A DNA stretch of 64,000 nt from Corynebacterium lubricantis DSM 45231 (GCF_000379425.1 NZ_KB902181.1:217028-281027); one strand, 5' to 3'. Positions 9,823 through 19,417 are shown, counted from the first letter of the stretch. Notes: generated by a model from the sequence alone, not told the origin. Numbers and translations: made by a program.

Positions 9823-10270
9823 CGCCAAACTCAAAAAATTCCGGCAGCGGGGCTGTGCCACCTAGGCGCAGGATGCGCACGATGGGCCGGAGCCGAATTG
9901 CTCTCGTATCGGCCACTGCATCGTTGTAAAAGCGCACCGCCAACATAACGCGGGCATTCGCGTCCGCTAGTTCGCTGCTGTCGATGTTGCCGACAGCGGC
10001 GATTTTCTTATTGAGACTACGTTCACGTTGAATCCGGGAATCAAAGGCACCAGGAACGAGGCCGGCCTCTTCTGCGCTGCGTGCATCCGGCGCGACCTCG
10101 GGCACCAAAACTGCAATCACAGCCGCGCGGCGGTTGAGGGCGGCTTCGAGAGCGGCACGGCTTCGATCGGTGCGCACGTGCAATTTATCCAGGCGCTGCG
10201 CGGTGGAATACGCCCAGGCTAAGGCCAGGGTAATCAGAACGGCCAGGACGACCCATAGTGTTGTTGTCAT
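9812..10270 (-). CDS. LemA-like membrane protein
   Basis: A 152-residue protein with one N-terminal membrane helix (about residues 4-20), then STAQRLDKLHVRTDRSRAAL and NRRAAVIAVLVPEV, which resemble the start of LemA proteins (helical, membrane-anchored, unknown role). The rest is helical and polar. It is the last gene of the pgsA-patA-pimA group: its ATG overlaps the pimA stop by one base (TAATG), so it is probably translated with pimA. The mycobacterial pimA locus also ends with a membrane-linked gene, but that protein carries a NUDIX domain and this one does not. Function unassigned. Confidence 0.75.
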   Translation of the reverse strand: MTTTLWVVLAVLITLALAWAYSTAQRLDKLHVRTDRSRAALEAALNRRAAVIAVLVPEVAPDARSAEEAGLVPGAFDSRIQRERSLNKKIAAVGNIDSSELADANARVMLAVRFYNDAVADTRAIRLRPIVRILRLGGTAPLPEFFEFGEIQ

Positions 10271-11370
10271 TAGCCGACCTTGACAATCTGGTGGCCAGCA
10301 CCGTCGGTTACGGTTTCGTAGACTTGCATCACCTTGGCCGCAACAGTTGACCAGTCGTATTGTTGCGCGCGAGCTACTCCCGCTTCGACCAGCGATTCGC
10401 GGGCGTCGGTGTCGTCGATAAGCGAGCGCAACGCGTTGGCCAATGCCCGGTCGTTGCCGACAGGAAAAAGTACGCCCGCTGGAGTCTCGGACTGGACGTC
10501 GCAGACCGCGGCGAACGCCTCAAGATCACTTGCGACGACTGCGCAGCCGGCGGCCATCGCCTCGACGAGCACGATGCCAAAGGATTCTCCACCGGTGTTC
10601 GGGGCGACATAAATATCTGCGCGGCCGAGAATCTCTTCCTTCTCGGCATCGCTGACGCGCCCGACGAAATCGACGCCGGGGACATTGCGCGGGCGGCCTC
10701 CGCCCATCACCGTGACTCGCACGTCGCGATCTAATTGAGTCAGGGCGCGCAGGAGAATATCCAATCCTTTACGAGATTCATCAAGCCTGCCGAGAAATAC
10801 TATTTCGGTGGGCGCGCCCTCAACGTGGGGTTTGCGGGCAGCGGAGAAGCTACTGGTATCCACGCCGTTGGGGATCAGGACGGGGTCACCGCCAAGTTGT
10901 TCGACCTGCCACCTGCGAGCCATCTCGGACACGGCGATGCCGCCATCAATCTTTTCCAAGGCGGGCTGCAAGATCGGGCGAGCAATATTGAGCAAGCGTG
11001 ACGACGCTGCAGAGGCATGGTAGGTAGCCACGATCGGGCCTTCAGCAAGCCGCAGCGCCACCATGGAATAGCTCGGCGAATTGGGCTCGTGGATATGAAG
11101 CACGTCGAAGGCTCCGTCGCGGATAAATTCCTTCGTTATCCTGCGCACGTGTGGGCCAACGGACAAGCGCGCAACCGAACCGTTGTAATGAATCGGAATC
11201 GATCCGCCCCCGCGGGTGACGTACTCAGGGAGTTCAGTCTCGTCGTTGGCTGGCCCAAGCACGCCGACATAGTGTCCTTGAGCAATCAGAACATCCGCAA
11301 GATCAAGGATATGGGCTTGAACTCCGCCGGGTTCGTCAAAGGAATAAGGGCACACAATTCCAATTCGCAC
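10270..11370 (-). CDS. pimA: Phosphatidylinositol alpha-mannosyltransferase PimA
   Basis: PimA transfers the first mannose from GDP-mannose to phosphatidylinositol on the inner face of the membrane, starting phosphatidylinositol mannoside, lipomannan and lipoarabinomannan synthesis. The 366-residue protein is a GT4-fold glycosyltransferase. It opens RIGIVCPYSFDEPGGVQAHI (the glycine loop), has VLHIHEPNSPS, the GDP-sugar region FLGRLDESRKGLDIL and the C-terminal EX7E-type motif ESFGIVLVEAMAAG. It is 13 bp downstream of patA and overlaps the next gene by one base, in the order pgsA-patA-pimA seen in mycobacteria. Confidence 0.95.
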   Translation of the reverse strand: MRIGIVCPYSFDEPGGVQAHILDLADVLIAQGHYVGVLGPANDETELPEYVTRGGGSIPIHYNGSVARLSVGPHVRRITKEFIRDGAFDVLHIHEPNSPSYSMVALRLAEGPIVATYHASAASSRLLNIARPILQPALEKIDGGIAVSEMARRWQVEQLGGDPVLIPNGVDTSSFSAARKPHVEGAPTEIVFLGRLDESRKGLDILLRALTQLDRDVRVTVMGGGRPRNVPGVDFVGRVSDAEKEEILGRADIYVAPNTGGESFGIVLVEAMAAGCAVVASDLEAFAAVCDVQSETPAGVLFPVGNDRALANALRSLIDDTDARESLVEAGVARAQQYDWSTVAAKVMQVYETVTDGAGHQIVKVG

Positions 11371-11383
11371 GTTAGGACGCTCC

Positions 11384-12316
11384 CTATTTCTTCCGCTTCT
11401 TGCGTTTGTCTACGGGCCACTGGGGTTGCAGCATATGCCAATCCTCAGGGTGAGCCGCAATATTGGCTGCGAATAGGTCGGCGATGCGTTGGACGGTATC
11501 TTCCAATGTGGTCACTTCCACGGGTGCTGAAACAGAGATCCCCCACCCCGGATCTTTGTCGCTGCCGGTAAACCAGCAATGCACCGCGTGGAGGGGCGCT
11601 CCCGTTTCGATTGCCAGCTGGGCGGGGCCCGCGGGCATGGTTGTTTCCTCTCCGAAGAAATTCGCGGCTACGCCACGTTCGGAGAGATCACGCTCGCCCA
11701 AGAGGCAGACGATGCCACCACGCTCCAACACCTGCTTGAGCTGCTGGAAAGGCGGGACCTTCTCCCCTGTCAGTGCAATGACCTCGAAGCCCAGGGACTC
11801 GCGGAATTCCACGAAAGCCTCAAACAGGACCTCGGGTTTCACCCGCTCGGCCACCGTTGTGAACTGGCCGTATTCGGTGTTCAGCCACATTCCAGCCATG
11901 TCCCAGTTTCCGCTGTGCGGCAGAGTGAGAATCACACCCTTGCCCTGATTAATCGATCGATCAAGCAGGTCACGGCCAACAAATGCGTCCGAAATCGAGT
12001 CGATGAGCCCTGGGTCCCCAGCGAGTTGGGGCAAGCGGAATGCTTCGCGCCAATACCGTGCGTAGGACCGCACCGATGTTTTAACCAGGTCCGATGTGAC
12101 GTTTTCAGCGCCGACAACGCGCGTGAGGTTACGGCGCAGCATCTCCATGCCGTGACCATTATCGGAAGCTTTATCTGCGCCCCAGTTGAACAGGCGGGTA
12201 ACTAATTGGTTGGGCAGCTTGCCAATGACCTTCCATCCCGCCAGATAGCCCAGGGCGGAGAGGTTCTCTTTCGACAACTTTTCAGACAACTTTTCAGGCG
12301 ATGAGGGGCGTGCCAC
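11384..12316 (-). CDS. patA: Phosphatidylinositol mannoside acyltransferase PatA
   Basis: The 310-residue protein belongs to the LpxL/HtrB-like acyltransferases. The catalytic HX4D motif is visible in LTLPHSGNWDMAG near residue 130, and LERGGIVCLLGERDLSERGV follows as the usual second conserved block with the catalytic-region Glu. In mycolata PatA palmitoylates the mannose of PIM1/PIM2. It sits directly between pgsA (3-bp gap) and pimA, consistent with one operon for PIM synthesis. The C-terminal KKRKKRKK is basic and may aid membrane association. Confidence 0.93.
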   Translation of the reverse strand: MARPSSPEKLSEKLSKENLSALGYLAGWKVIGKLPNQLVTRLFNWGADKASDNGHGMEMLRRNLTRVVGAENVTSDLVKTSVRSYARYWREAFRLPQLAGDPGLIDSISDAFVGRDLLDRSINQGKGVILTLPHSGNWDMAGMWLNTEYGQFTTVAERVKPEVLFEAFVEFRESLGFEVIALTGEKVPPFQQLKQVLERGGIVCLLGERDLSERGVAANFFGEETTMPAGPAQLAIETGAPLHAVHCWFTGSDKDPGWGISVSAPVEVTTLEDTVQRIADLFAANIAAHPEDWHMLQPQWPVDKRKKRKK

Positions 12317-12319
12317 GCG

Positions 12320-13021
12320 TTAATCCTTCTCTGCTTCCCGGTGTAGTTCCTGATTGGCAGCTTGTTCTGCCTCTTGTTCAGCTTCCTTGGAACCCGCCGG
12401 AGCAGATACGGGTACCTGCGCTTGGGGGTCGCGTGAAGCAATCACCAAGCGCTGGATCACGGTGAACACGGAACCAACTGCCAAAAGCCACAGCGCGACC
12501 TCGATCGCGTAGGGAACTCCGAAACCTTCCAGCGCGAGGCCACCAAGGCCAAGGATCAGGCGTTCTGGGCGTTCGATCAACCCGCCGACCATTTTCAGGC
12601 CGCCTGCTTCGCCTCGGGCCTTGACATAAGAAATGATCTGGGAGGTAACAATGACCACGAGCGACACCGCGACGGTAAGCGGGTGGGCCTCGTCGATATA
12701 GACCAGCCAGAACGTGATGGCTGCAAACAGCGCGCCGTCAGTTATCCTGTCGCAGGTGGCATCGAGTGTGGCACCAAATGCGGTTCCCCCGCCGCGCATC
12801 CGCGCCATCGTTCCGTCGACCATATCTAAGGCCGCGAAGATCGCGGTGAGTGCTGCTGCCCACACCAGGTAATCCATGGGGATGAGTACAACGGCGATGA
12901 CCACGGTGAGTGCGGCGCCGATGACGGTGACAACATTGGGCGTGATGCCTGTTTTCAGCAGCGCCTTCGCCACCGGCTCGACCACTACGGCTGCCGGTTT
13001 TCTGCCATGGACACTAAGCAC
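12320..13021 (-). CDS. pgsA: Phosphatidylinositol phosphate synthase (CDP-alcohol phosphatidyltransferase)
   Basis: This integral membrane enzyme joins CDP-diacylglycerol and inositol 3-phosphate to make phosphatidylinositol phosphate, the precursor of PI and PIMs. The CDP-alcohol phosphotransferase signature with its Asp pairs is present: DMVDGTMARMRGG followed by GATLDATCDR (residues about 70-100). Five to six hydrophobic segments follow. I chose the GTG at 13021, which has GGAGGA 8 nt upstream; a TTG at 13039 would contain that SD within the coding region. The gene overlaps the HIT gene by 8 bp. The acidic, Gln/Glu-rich C-terminus is variable. Confidence 0.94.
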   Translation of the reverse strand: MLSVHGRKPAAVVVEPVAKALLKTGITPNVVTVIGAALTVVIAVVLIPMDYLVWAAALTAIFAALDMVDGTMARMRGGGTAFGATLDATCDRITDGALFAAITFWLVYIDEAHPLTVAVSLVVIVTSQIISYVKARGEAGGLKMVGGLIERPERLILGLGGLALEGFGVPYAIEVALWLLAVGSVFTVIQRLVIASRDPQAQVPVSAPAGSKEAEQEAEQAANQELHREAEKD

Positions 13022-13646
13022 TTCTGTTCTCCTCCGCAATAACGGTGCTCCACCCCTGCGCCATCAGCGCGCGGGTGTCACGTAATAACTGGGGAAGCAC
13101 CTTGGTTCCGTCGAGCACCGTCATAAAATTGGCATCTCCCGACCACCGCGGCACCACATGCATGTGCAAGTGGTCACCTACGGAGCCACCGGAGGCGCGT
13201 CCCAGGTTCAGCCCTACATTAATTGATTCTGGCGCGGAAACTCTTTTCAGCACGCGGATTGCGCGTTTGAGAAACACCATCAGTTCCGCGGTTTCCGCTT
13301 CGTTGAGATTTTCCAGCTCCGCTACCTTGCGATAAGGCACCACCATCATGTGGCCAGAGTTGTAGGGATACAGATTAAGTATGAGATAGACGTGCTCGCC
13401 ACGCGCCACAATCAGTGCGTCTTCGTCGGATTTCGTCGGCGCGATAGTGAAAGGATCATCAGAGCTTTCGCTTGACGACGAGGCGCTGTCCCCCGGCACC
13501 TGCGCAATATAGTGCGCCCGGTAGGGAGCCCACAGACGCTGGAGGGCATCAGGCTCGCCCACTCCAGTGTCTGTAAAAGCTCCGTTGCCTTTAGCCTCGC
13601 CGTGCGGCAAAGGTTTCCTCGCTCGGCTGGTCGTTGATACGTTCAC
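13014..13646 (-). CDS. HIT family nucleotide hydrolase/phosphorylase
   Basis: The histidine triad is explicit: [15 protein letters not shown] near residue 155, preceded by the HIT fold stretch [22 protein letters not shown]. The mycobacterial gene at this position (between thrS and pgsA) encodes a diadenosine tetraphosphate phosphorylase, a likely activity here. The N-terminal 60 residues include a Ser-rich low-complexity loop. The start is uncertain: the listed frame overlaps the thrS end by 56 bp. A TTG codon further in (reading [10 protein letters not shown]) has GAGG 5 nt upstream and would shorten the protein by 12 residues. Confidence 0.9.
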   Translation of the reverse strand: MNVSTTSRARKPLPHGEAKGNGAFTDTGVGEPDALQRLWAPYRAHYIAQVPGDSASSSSESSDDPFTIAPTKSDEDALIVARGEHVYLILNLYPYNSGHMMVVPYRKVAELENLNEAETAELMVFLKRAIRVLKRVSAPESINVGLNLGRASGGSVGDHLHMHVVPRWSGDANFMTVLDGTKVLPQLLRDTRALMAQGWSTVIAEENRSA

Positions 13647-15657
13647 GCACCCAAGAATCGATCAGATCGACTGCTTCTGCAACTGGAACGCCGTTGACCT
13701 GAGTGCCATCGAGGAAGCGGAAGCTCACTGCGTCAGCTTCAACGTCGCGTGCGCCTGCGAGCAGCATGAATGGAACTTTTCCGGTGGTGTGCGTGCGAAT
13801 CTTCTTCTGCATGCGATCATCGGAGGTATCCACGTCGGCGCGGACGCCGCGCTTGCGCAGTTCCGCAGCGATCGTCTCCAGGTGAGGCGAGAAATCATCG
13901 GCGACGGGAATGCCCATGACCTGGTGTGGTGCCAGCCATGCCGGGAAAGCACCTGCGTAGTGCTCAAGCAACACGCCGAAGAAGCGCTCGATCGAGCCAA
14001 ACAGCGCACGGTGAATCATGATCGGCTGCTTCTTGGTGCCGTCCGAGGCGGTGTATTCAAGGTCGAAGCGATCTGGCATGTTGAAGTCCAGCTGAACCGT
14101 GGACATCTGCCAAGTACGGCCGATCGCGTCGCGAGCCTGCACCGAAATCTTCGGACCGTAGAAGGCGGCACCTTCTGGGTCAGGAACGAGTTCGAGCCCG
14201 GAGTTGGTAGCCACACGGTTCAGGATTTCAGTGGAACGCTCCCAGATCTCATCGGAGCCCACAGACTTCTTTGGGTCGCGGGTGGACAGCTCGAGGTAGA
14301 AATCATCCAGGCCGTAGTCGCGCAGGAGCGACAGGATGAAGTCCAACACAGTGGTCAGCTCTTCTTCAAGCTGGTCCTCAGTGCAGTAAATATGCGCATC
14401 ATCTTGGGTAAAGCCACGCGCACGAGTCAGGCCGTGGATTACGCCCGACTTCTCGTAGCGATAGACCGTGCCGAACTCGAACAGGCGCAACGGCAGCTCA
14501 CGGTAGGAGCGACCACGAGAGTCGAAGATCAGATTGTGCATGGGGCAGTTCATCGGCTTGAGGTAATACTCTTGGCCCGGCTTGGTTTCGTGGCCGTCCT
14601 CGTCGTATTCCGCATCAACGTTCATTGGCGGGAACATGCCTTCTTTGTAGAAGCCCAGGTGGCCGGAGCGTTCGTACAGGTCGCCCTTGGTGATGTGCGG
14701 GGTGTTCACGAAGGAGTAGCCCGCCTCGATGTGGCGGCGACGGGAGTGGTCTTCCATCTCATTGCGCACGATGCCACCGTTGGGGTGGAAAACTGGCAGG
14801 CCCGATCCCAGATCATCCGGGAAAGAGAACAGGTCCAGCTCAGTGCCTAGACGACGGTGGTCGCGCTTCTCAGCCTCTGCCATCATCGTCTGGTACTCGT
14901 CGAGCTTTTCCTTCGACTCCCACGCAGTACCGTAGACGCGCTGCAAGTCAGCGTTGGCTTGGTCGCCGCGCCAGTAGGCTGCAGACGAGCGGGTAATGGC
15001 GAATGCAGGGATGTACTTGGTCGTTGGCACGTGAGGGCCACGGCAAAGATCGTGCCACTCGACTTCGTCGGTACGAGGGTTAACATTGGCGTAGTAAGTC
15101 AGCTCACCGGCACCAACTTCGGTTGCTTCATCAGAATTCGGGTCAACATTGCCTTTGTCTTGAACAAGCTCCAGCTTAAACGGCTCGTCCTTGAGGTCTG
15201 CAGCGGCTTCCTCAGAAGAGGCGTACACACCGCGCACGAACTTCTGCCCCGATTTGATGATCTTCTTCATCCGCTTTTCCACGGTTTTCAGATCCTCTGG
15301 GGTAAACGGTTCTGCAACATCAAAGTCGTAGTAGAAACCGTTCTCAATCGCTGGGCCGATGCCCAGCTTTGTTCCAGGAAACTCAGCCTGTACTGCCTGC
15401 GCCAGCACGTGCGCACAGGAGTGACGAATCACGCCACGGCCGTCCTCACTGGAGGCGGGAACCGGGGTGAATTCTGCGTCTTGTTCTGGAACGTGGGAAA
15501 GATCTTTGAGGTTGCCCTCAGAGTCTTTGACACACACGATTGCGTTCTCGCCTTTATTCGGGAGATCGCGCTCGCGCATGATTGCGCCGACGGCAGTGCC
15601 CGCGGGAACCGTGAAAGATGAAAGATTGACGGGCGACGAAGCCAGATCGTTAGCCAT
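13591..15657 (-). CDS. thrS: Threonyl-tRNA synthetase
   Basis: ThrS charges tRNA-Thr. The 688-residue protein has the N-terminal TGS domain, the editing-domain zinc motif [11 protein letters not shown], the class II core with zinc ligand Cys in [11 protein letters not shown], motif 2 [13 protein letters not shown], and the C-terminal anticodon-binding domain. I placed the start at MANDLASS because AAGGAG lies 10 nt upstream; a longer frame would add 22 unlikely residues. It heads thrS-HIT-pgsA-patA-pimA, with short overlaps or gaps throughout, the same order as in mycobacteria. Confidence 0.97.
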   Translation of the reverse strand: MANDLASSPVNLSSFTVPAGTAVGAIMRERDLPNKGENAIVCVKDSEGNLKDLSHVPEQDAEFTPVPASSEDGRGVIRHSCAHVLAQAVQAEFPGTKLGIGPAIENGFYYDFDVAEPFTPEDLKTVEKRMKKIIKSGQKFVRGVYASSEEAAADLKDEPFKLELVQDKGNVDPNSDEATEVGAGELTYYANVNPRTDEVEWHDLCRGPHVPTTKYIPAFAITRSSAAYWRGDQANADLQRVYGTAWESKEKLDEYQTMMAEAEKRDHRRLGTELDLFSFPDDLGSGLPVFHPNGGIVRNEMEDHSRRRHIEAGYSFVNTPHITKGDLYERSGHLGFYKEGMFPPMNVDAEYDEDGHETKPGQEYYLKPMNCPMHNLIFDSRGRSYRELPLRLFEFGTVYRYEKSGVIHGLTRARGFTQDDAHIYCTEDQLEEELTTVLDFILSLLRDYGLDDFYLELSTRDPKKSVGSDEIWERSTEILNRVATNSGLELVPDPEGAAFYGPKISVQARDAIGRTWQMSTVQLDFNMPDRFDLEYTASDGTKKQPIMIHRALFGSIERFFGVLLEHYAGAFPAWLAPHQVMGIPVADDFSPHLETIAAELRKRGVRADVDTSDDRMQKKIRTHTTGKVPFMLLAGARDVEADAVSFRFLDGTQVNGVPVAEAVDLIDSWVRERINDQPSEETFAARRG

Positions 15658-15772
15658 AGATTGTGCGCTCCTTTTGCGCTCACGCGTTCGCGGCATACCT
15701 GGCCGCGAACGCTCAACTAGCAAATAGACCCCTATTGGGTACTCGCACAGTCTACTCGTAGGCCCCGAAACT

Positions 15773-17056
15773 TTAGGACTCAGCGTCGGGTTTGGCTTCG
15801 TCGATAAGCAATGACTCTGCCCAGAACTTGTCGCGCTCGCCGTCGACCGAGACCCCTGGTGGTACCCAGTACACGGCAGACCCGATATGCGAGATCCAGG
15901 TGTTCAGGCGATCTGATTCATCCAATCGCTGCTGCACGGGAACGTACTGCACGTCAGGATCCTTTTGGAAAGCGATGAACACGAGTCCTGCGTTAGACAA
16001 TTGCCCAAGCGCTGGGTCGGGTTGAATGTCGTAATTGTAGGGTCGGCGCTTGAATTTTTGCTCCGGGTGATCGTATGGAGCCTTTGCCCGCGCCATGTGA
16101 CTGTTCTTATCAATCACCGGTAGACCGTATTTGTCAATGGCGTCGTAATCTGGGTCGTCGAACTCATCAGTGCCGGTGAGTGGAGCACCATTGGTCAGGT
16201 TGCGTCCCATCGAGTTTTCGCGTGAGACCCGATCCAACATCTCCCACGTATCCAGGTTCATGTTGATCCGGCGCACGATCATCGATGTGCCGCCTCGGGT
16301 GAAGTCGGCACCCTCATCGATCCACACCTGCTCGGAGTATTCTTCGTCGATACGCGGATTAACCGTGCCATCGACTTGGCCGAACAAGTTGCGTGGCGTG
16401 GAGTCTTTGGGCAGGGCGCCGTCGGCAGACAGGAAGCCTTGCTGCAGCCACCCCGTGTCCACATAGTCCGTGCCGGAGCGCACCATGTGACGCATAGCAA
16501 AAGAGGCGGTAGTGGGATCATCGGAACAGATCTGGAGGACCAGATCCGACTGTCCCCACTTGTCCTCCAACTGGTCCAAGGAAAACTCCGGCAGCGGCTT
16601 CAGCCAACCGGGCTTTTGATCGCTTACATCCGCGGCATCGAAAGCACCCGGGCCGAAACCCACCGTGATGGTGAGGTTCGCAGGGGTCTGCGCCATCTCA
16701 GGCTCAAGAGAGCCCAGCGGAGGATCACCAGCGCACAACGCGCGCGCATCTTCCGTCCACAGCCGCATGAGGCGCCGCAGACCTGCACGGTCCACATCGT
16801 CCTTGAGGTTGAACGCCACAAGGTTGAGGTGGGCCGGTTGTGCAGTGGCGATTCCTGCCTGGTGCTCGCCGTCAAATTCAACGGTTGCCTGACCCAGACG
16901 CTTACTATCCGCCTCGTTGGTTGATTCTGGCTCGTCCGCCGGCATGGATGCGCTGGCGTGCGCCTTATTCACGCCGGAATTCAATCCGGAGGCCAACGCG
17001 ACCGAGGAAGCTGCAACAGTCACACCGGATATGAATCCGCGACGTGACACAGACAT
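15773..17056 (-). CDS. Tat-exported DyP-type heme peroxidase (EfeB-like)
   Basis: The 427-residue protein begins [11 protein letters not shown], a twin-arginine signal, so it is exported folded with its heme. The DyP signature GXXDG is present as [11 protein letters not shown], and [11 protein letters not shown] with RRPYNYD match the region of the proximal heme ligand. Such proteins act as H2O2-dependent peroxidases and, as EfeB, have been tied to heme-iron release. The ATG at 17056 has AGGAG at 5 nt; an upstream in-frame start adds six residues. It is the third gene of CopC-PCuAC-DyP, a combination also found in other corynebacteria. Confidence 0.94.
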   Translation of the reverse strand: MSVSRRGFISGVTVAASSVALASGLNSGVNKAHASASMPADEPESTNEADSKRLGQATVEFDGEHQAGIATAQPAHLNLVAFNLKDDVDRAGLRRLMRLWTEDARALCAGDPPLGSLEPEMAQTPANLTITVGFGPGAFDAADVSDQKPGWLKPLPEFSLDQLEDKWGQSDLVLQICSDDPTTASFAMRHMVRSGTDYVDTGWLQQGFLSADGALPKDSTPRNLFGQVDGTVNPRIDEEYSEQVWIDEGADFTRGGTSMIVRRINMNLDTWEMLDRVSRENSMGRNLTNGAPLTGTDEFDDPDYDAIDKYGLPVIDKNSHMARAKAPYDHPEQKFKRRPYNYDIQPDPALGQLSNAGLVFIAFQKDPDVQYVPVQQRLDESDRLNTWISHIGSAVYWVPPGVSVDGERDKFWAESLLIDEAKPDAES

Positions 17057-17102
17057 GTTTACTCCTACCTTCAATTTCCCTTAGTAACTCAGTTGGTGAA
17101 AA

Positions 17103-17714
17103 TTAGTGCTGCATCTCCATATCACCCATGTCAGAGTCACCCATCTCTGCGTCTGGATTGTGTCCTTCGAGACCTCCGTCTTCGCCGTAGTTCTCGTCGC
17201 CAGGAAGAAGGGTGCGCACTGGGACGTCGGCGACGTCGTAGGTGTTGCCCTCGGAATCTTCGATGGTCACGTCGATCACGTCACCCGCTTCGATGGCTTC
17301 TTCGTAGTCCATGATCATCATGTGATCGGCGCCGGGGGCTAGCTCATAGGTGCCGTTGGCAGGTACGACGAAACCGCCGTCCTTTTCTTGCATAACACCG
17401 TCAACTACCTCGTGGAGCTCATTGACTGGCTCACCGAGGCTGGTGCTGAAATCGACGATGTTGATGTCTTGATCGGTGGAATTGACCAGGGTGCCGAACA
17501 CGCCGGTCATTCCCTTACCCGCTTCCATGGCGCGGACTACTGGCTCCTCCAAAACGATTGCTTCCGCATTGGCAGCAACGGTCTCTTCGGAGGCAGTAGT
17601 TTCAGCTGCGGTGTTTGTAGCCGAATCTGAAGTGGCATTGGTGGAATCTCCACAAGCTACCAGTGTGACGGCAGCAGCGAGTACAGCAATACCAGTGGTC
17701 AGACGACGGGACAT
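17103..17714 (-). CDS. PCu(A)C-type copper chaperone lipoprotein
   Basis: The 203-residue protein has a signal peptide ending in a lipobox (TLVACGDS), so it is probably a lipoprotein. The PCu(A)C copper site is recognisable: His in NELHEVVDG, Met residues in VMQEKDGGF, and the HMMIM pair after LAPGAD. The family delivers Cu(I) to the CuA or CuB centre of cytochrome oxidase. The C-terminus is a Met/His-rich tail (MGDSDMGDMEMQH), a likely second copper-binding site. It lies between the CopC-like gene (24-bp gap) and the DyP gene (46-bp gap), in one operon. Confidence 0.92.
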   Translation of the reverse strand: MSRRLTTGIAVLAAAVTLVACGDSTNATSDSATNTAAETTASEETVAANAEAIVLEEPVVRAMEAGKGMTGVFGTLVNSTDQDINIVDFSTSLGEPVNELHEVVDGVMQEKDGGFVVPANGTYELAPGADHMMIMDYEEAIEAGDVIDVTIEDSEGNTYDVADVPVRTLLPGDENYGEDGGLEGHNPDAEMGDSDMGDMEMQH

Positions 17715-17738
17715 GTTTTTCTCCTTGTTGGAATGAAG

Positions 17739-18308
17739 TTACTTGCGGTTCTTGGAAGCGGCCATGATGCCGCCTACCGCGATAACCACAAGCACGATGC
17801 CACCAACCGCCCACACCCAGGGCGAAATTCCAGATTGCTCAGCTTGTTCAGTCTCGGAGGCTGCCTCTGCAGTCTCCTCTGAGGCCGACTCCCCTTCGGT
17901 TGCGTTCGCAGCAGGAGCCTCTGTGGCGCCTTCGACGCTAAAGTTGGTCATTCCGCGAGTCGCGTGACCGTCGGAGGACGTAATCTGGAACCCAATTCGG
18001 TAGTTGCCCGGACCCGGATCAATGCCTTCTGGCACCTCCAGGGTGACCCAACGCTCGTTGACCACTGGCTCGCCAGAGAACAACACTTCGTCGGTGTCCG
18101 CATCCGAGATAGCGAAGGTGTTGAAGCCTTCGTTCACGTATCCGGAAAATTCCAGTGCGATTTCCTCGGGAAATTCAGCTACCTGTTCACCGTCTGCCGG
18201 GACCCCACCCACCACTGTGTCGTGGGCAAGAACCTGTGGCGCGGAAAACACTGCAAGCAGCGCGACTGCCGAGCCAACAGCAAAACGGCGAAGACGTGGG
18301 TAACGCAC
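17739..18308 (-). CDS. CopC-domain copper-binding protein with C-terminal membrane anchor
   Basis: The 189-residue protein has a signal peptide whose cleavage would expose AHDTVVGGVPADGE, the N-terminal His of the CopC copper site (His first, then a beta-sandwich ending in NYRIGFQITSSDGHATRG with the second His). After an acidic linker there is a membrane helix (WVWAVGGIVLVVIAVGGIMAA) near the C-terminus. I chose the GTG at 18308, with AAGGAG 9 nt upstream, so the signal peptide starts VRYPRLRRFAV. It heads the CopC-PCuAC-DyP operon and should hold copper on the outer face of the membrane. Confidence 0.92.
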   Translation of the reverse strand: MRYPRLRRFAVGSAVALLAVFSAPQVLAHDTVVGGVPADGEQVAEFPEEIALEFSGYVNEGFNTFAISDADTDEVLFSGEPVVNERWVTLEVPEGIDPGPGNYRIGFQITSSDGHATRGMTNFSVEGATEAPAANATEGESASEETAEAASETEQAEQSGISPWVWAVGGIVLVVIAVGGIMAASKNRK

Positions 18309-18421
18309 TGATTGAATCTCCTTTGAAACTACCGAGCAACCTAGCAATCCGATCCGAATCGATCGGCACATGGTGTGGACGAACTATCAGTAAACATCGT
18401 AGTTCTTTTGGACGATAAACC

Positions 18422-18727
18422 CTAAGCAGGATCCATCACACCACTAGTCGAAAGTTGTAGTTCAAAAGTTCCCCGTTTTTGAAAATAATTATCTTTAGCA
18501 CGGGTTATGCCGGTGGTATTACTTTTTTCCAGAGCGTTTAGAGGAGGACTGGCCAAAAAAACCAATGCCAAAACTAGAAATGGAATCGCCACCGGCCACT
18601 GGCCCAAAACAAGAAAGACAATGCCAATGGGAAGAAACGCAGCGCCAAGGGCAAGGTTATTATCTCCGGAGTTCTTGCCGTTCCGGCCTTCACCGTTAGG
18701 GTCATTGCTCGCGCTATTGTTAGCCAT
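18422..18727 (-). CDS. Small two-helix membrane protein of unknown function
   Basis: The 101-residue product begins MANNSASNDPNGEG (polar), then has two adjacent hydrophobic segments (LALGAAFLPIGIVFLVLG and PVAIPFLVLALVFLA, residues about 25-60), and ends with a polar tail. I recognise no family. The start is supported by TACCAT exactly 7 nt upstream with no SD, a leaderless layout. A longer frame would run into the tRNA-Val terminator and tRNA and is not credible. Confidence 0.6.
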   Translation of the reverse strand: MANNSASNDPNGEGRNGKNSGDNNLALGAAFLPIGIVFLVLGQWPVAIPFLVLALVFLASPPLNALEKSNTTGITRAKDNYFQKRGTFELQLSTSGVMDPA

Positions 18728-18734
18728 ATCACAA

Positions 18735-18740
18735 ATGGTA
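18735..18740 (-). promoter_or_regulatory. -10 element of the small membrane gene (leaderless)
   Basis: TACCAT, 7 nt before the ATG at 18727. There is no SD, so the transcript probably starts at the ATG. Confidence 0.5.
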
Positions 18741-18763
18741 CCGGTTGGACCCCGGGCTTGGAA

Positions 18764-18796
18764 TAAGAAAAACCCCGCAAGTGCTGGCTTGCGAGG
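18764..18796 (-). terminator. Rho-independent terminator of tRNA-Val(CAC)
   Basis: CGCAAG and CTTGCG form a stem with a 6-nt loop, extended by two more pairs after a mismatch, followed on the minus strand by TTTTTCTTATT. It lies 17 bp after the tRNA. Confidence 0.85.
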
Positions 18797-18813
18797 CAAC
18801 TTCACATCATTTG

Positions 18814-18885
18814 TGGTCCTAGCTGGGATCGAACCAGCGACCTTTCCGGTGTGAACGGAACGCTCTTCCACTGAGCCATAGGACC
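18814..18885 (-). tRNA. tRNA-Val (CAC)
   Basis: The gene reads valine codon GUG. The acceptor stem is GGTCCTA/TAGGACC with discriminator A; the anticodon stem TTCCG/CGGAA encloses loop TTCACAC, giving anticodon CAC with the usual T at position 33. The CCA end is not encoded (the next bases are CAA). A terminator follows directly. Confidence 0.95.
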
Positions 18886-19110
18886 TAACTAACAGATAAA
18901 AACCATACTCTGCACCCCACTAGACCACCTAATCGGCAGGTCAGGGCCCAAAACAGCCAAATCAGCCTCGATTGGACTACATTCATGTAATTCACAACTT
19001 CCCTTACACGGCAGAACCACCCCCTGACCTGACGATTTGTATTCTGGAACATAGCCAGGCTAAAGTTTTGACTCGCACCAAGCTACGCAGTAATGCACAG
19101 CGAAGTGCAT

Positions 19111-19183
19111 GCGGATGTAGCGCAGTTGGTAGCGCATCACCTTGCCAAGGTGAGGGTCGCGAGTTCGAGTCTCGTCATCCGCT
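19111..19183 (+). tRNA. tRNA-Gly (GCC), copy 1
   Basis: Acceptor stem GCGGATG/CATCCGC, anticodon loop TTGCCAA giving GCC, and a normal T-arm GCGAG-TTCGAGT-CTCGT. CCA is not encoded in this copy (the discriminator T is followed by CTC). First of a six-tRNA array. Confidence 0.96.
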
Positions 19184-19214
19184 CTCATTTCACCGGGCCT
19201 GGTTGAAATGTTTC

Positions 19215-19289
19215 GCGCGATTAGCTCAGCGGTAGAGCACTACCTCGACACGGTAGGGGTCACTGGTTCGATCCCAGTATCGCGCACCA
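19215..19289 (+). tRNA. tRNA-Val (GAC), copy 1, with C33
   Basis: Acceptor stem GCGCGAT/ATCGCGC, D-stem GCTC/GAGC, anticodon stem CTACC/GGTAG with loop TCGACAC, T-stem ACTGG/CCAGT, encoded CCA. The anticodon is GAC (19247-19249), reading GUC and GUU. Position 33 (19246) is C, where nearly all elongator tRNAs have U. Otherwise all stems pair. Confidence 0.93.
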
Positions 19290-19308
19290 AGGGTAAAACC
19301 TTGAAAAT

Positions 19309-19384
19309 GCGGATGTAGCGCAGTTGGTAGCGCATCACCTTGCCAAGGTGAGGGTCGCGAGTTCGAGTCTCGTCATCCGCTCCA
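19309..19384 (+). tRNA. tRNA-Gly (GCC), copy 2
   Basis: The 73-nt body is identical to copy 1, and here the CCA end is encoded. Anticodon GCC. Confidence 0.96.
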
Positions 19385-19417
19385 AGTACATATAGCGTAC
19401 TTTGGAGGTAACTCCAC

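Noticed and set aside
13567..14850. Long plus-strand open frame of 427 codons
   Set aside because: It is antisense to thrS, whose motifs are unambiguous. Its translation has no family features, and the high GC content of third codon positions explains the open shadow frame.
18728..18871. Upstream extension of the small membrane gene into the tRNA-Val
   Set aside because: It would translate the terminator and tRNA. The leaderless ATG at 18727 explains the gene.
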